64,000 bases of DNA, taken from the NCBI RefSeq assembly GCF_024295805.1, contig NZ_JANCLX010000033.1, forward strand, positions 42,353 through 106,352, given 5' to 3'. Numbering within the stretch: the first letter of the stretch is position 1; every line of letters begins with the position of its first letter. Below the pieces are notes generated by a model that was not told the DNA's origin, searched no databases, and saw nothing but the letters and a program-made list of their open reading frames with translations. Below are positions 62,990-64,000 of the stretch, piece by piece. Source of the DNA: Streptomyces cucumeris (GTDB taxonomy: Bacteria; Actinomycetota; Actinomycetes; Streptomycetales; Streptomycetaceae). The translations under genes and the position numbers were made by a program.

Positions 62990-64000
62990 TCACACCACAT
63001 GGGCCTCGGGGCGGGTCTCGGCGCCGCTGGTGAACCGGTCGGCTCCGAACGGGGTGATGTCCACGCAGGGTTCCCGTTCCAGGTGCAGATCGCGCACGAT
63101 CTCGCCGACCGCGGGGGCCTGGAGGAAGCCGTGGCCGGAGAAGCCGGTGGCGTAGAGGAAGTTGCCGACCTCGGTGGAGCGGCCGATGAGCGCGTTGTGG
63201 TCGGGGGTCACCTCGTAGAGCCCGGCCCATCCCCCGGCGATCTCCATATCGGCCAGCTCAGGGGCGAGCAGCCGGACGCGCTCCCGGAACAGCTCCAGCC
63301 ACTCGGGGGTCCAGGTGGTGTCGAAGCCGTCGGGCTGGCCGGGGTCGGCGAGGCCGAGCAGCAGACCGTCATCGCTGTTGTGGAAGTACGCCGAGGAGGA
63401 GAAGTCGATGGTGAACGGGATACGGGGGGCGGCGCACGGGGCGGTGAAGGCGAGTTGGCGGCGGACCGGGCGGACCGGGAGGCCGACCCCGACCATGTCG
63501 CCGATCCCGGCGGACCAGGCGCCCGCGGCACAGACCACGGTGGCGCAGGAGATGGTGCCGCGGTCGGTGTGCACGGCGGTGACCCGGTCACCGGTGGTGT
63601 CCATCCCGGTGACGGTGGTCCCGGTGGCGAAGGTGACTCCCGCGCGGGCGGCGGCGGTGGCGTAGCCGTGGACGACCAGACCGGGGCGGGCATGGCCGTC
63701 CTGCGGTGAGTGGACGGCGGCCAGCACGCGGTCGGTGGTCACGTACGGGCACAGTTGCCGGGCCTCGGCGGGGCCGATCACCCGGCTGGGGACGCCCAGG
63801 GCGTTCTGGACGGCCACGCATCGTTCGAAGTCGGCCACCTGCCGCTCGTCGGTGAGCAGGAAGAGGTAGCCGACGGTGTCGAGCCGGATGTCCGCGCCGG
63901 GGCGGCGGGGGAAGTCCTGGTAGGCGCGCAGACTGCGGCTGCCCAGTTCGATGTTGAGGGGGTCGGAGAACTGGGCGCGGACGCCGCCGATCGGTTTGCC
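62990..64000 (-). CDS. FAD-dependent oxidoreductase, DAO family (partial; possible L-pipecolate oxidase)
   Basis: The C-terminal 336 residues of a flavoprotein that continues past the right edge. The visible part begins GKPIGGVRAQFSDPLNIELG and includes VVCAAGAWSAGIGDM, WAGLYEVTPDHNALIG and FLYATGFSGHGFLQAPAVGE, all typical of the DAO/sarcosine-oxidase-beta superfamily. It has no homologue-type covalent cysteine in the seen part. It is the upstream gene of the HglS-AmaB operon, 57 bp apart, so a pipecolate or related amine oxidase supplying the AmaB substrate is the natural inference. The true start is not in the window. Confidence 0.83.
   Translation of the reverse strand, partial: GKPIGGVRAQFSDPLNIELGSRSLRAYQDFPRRPGADIRLDTVGYLFLLTDERQVADFERCVAVQNALGVPSRVIGPAEARQLCPYVTTDRVLAAVHSPQDGHARPGLVVHGYATAAARAGVTFATGTTVTGMDTTGDRVTAVHTDRGTISCATVVCAAGAWSAGIGDMVGVGLPVRPVRRQLAFTAPCAAPRIPFTIDFSSSAYFHNSDDGLLLGLADPGQPDGFDTTWTPEWLELFRERVRLLAPELADMEIAGGWAGLYEVTPDHNALIGRSTEVGNFLYATGFSGHGFLQAPAVGEIVRDLHLEREPCVDITPFGADRFTSGAETRPEAHVV

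Noticed and set aside
59867..63709. 1280-codon plus-strand open frame opposite the lysine operon
   Set aside because: It is antisense to the AmaB-, HglS- and FAD-oxidase genes, all with intact motifs, and is Gly/Asp/Val-rich.

Overview
The window is high-GC actinomycete DNA, almost certainly from a Streptomyces. It has frequent GTG starts, 4-bp ATGA/GTGA overlaps, many TetR/PadR/LuxR/SARP-like regulators, a SpoIIE-type phosphatase with a fused kinase domain, and almost no TTA codons. The only candidate TTA codons lie at the start of two divergent LuxR-family giants. No rRNA, tRNA, CRISPR array or insertion sequence was seen.

Layout. (1) 0.1-16 kb is a catabolic block: an amino-acid dehydrogenase and an FAD amine oxidase; an ANT-like nucleotidyltransferase; an MFS exporter; a five-gene dipeptide-type ABC importer overlapping an X-Pro/CocE-type hydrolase; an aldehyde dehydrogenase; and a phytoene-desaturase/PYROXD2-like oxidoreductase. 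Three promoters carry ACTGA-N8-TCA elements, two of them nearly identical, so a shared repressor is likely. (2) 16.8-18.5 kb holds an odd fusion: sigma-factor-like, zinc-finger, membrane and lectin-like domains in one protein. (3) 19-32.7 kb is the most interesting region. Two divergent LAL-type regulators face each other, and downstream of the second are a methyltransferase, a FecB/C/D metal-chelate importer, an SbnA-like PLP enzyme, an ATP-grasp ligase and an MFS exporter, with overlapping reading frames. I read this as a compact make-export-reimport system for a small metal chelator that I do not recognise.

(4) 32.6-41.8 kb holds an alpha/beta hydrolase, an AfsR-like regulator, a methyltransferase next to a decayed AAC(3) resistance gene, a secreted lamin-tail protein, a secreted phosphodiesterase and a P450/ferredoxin pair. 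A C26-G14 tract at 40.2 kb looks like an assembly artefact over a strong terminator. (5) 41.8-49.8 kb is amino-acid and acyl-CoA catabolism: IlvE, acyl-CoA dehydrogenase, fused indolepyruvate ferredoxin oxidoreductase, its divergent Lrp regulator, a LysE exporter and an enoyl-CoA hydratase. (6) 49.9-57 kb holds two TetR genes, a membrane protein, NTF2/PadR, a GDSL hydrolase, an APH-like kinase and an isochorismatase-GNAT fusion. Clear palindromic operators lie in two of the divergent gaps. (7) 57-64 kb holds a multidomain SpoIIE phosphatase and a lysine/pipecolate catabolic operon (AmaB-like, HglS-like, FAD oxidase) that runs off the window end.

Drug-modifying enzyme families recur: ANT-like, AAC(3) remnant, APH(6)-like and AAC(6')-like. 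All functions are inferred from sequence reading; no database search was possible.
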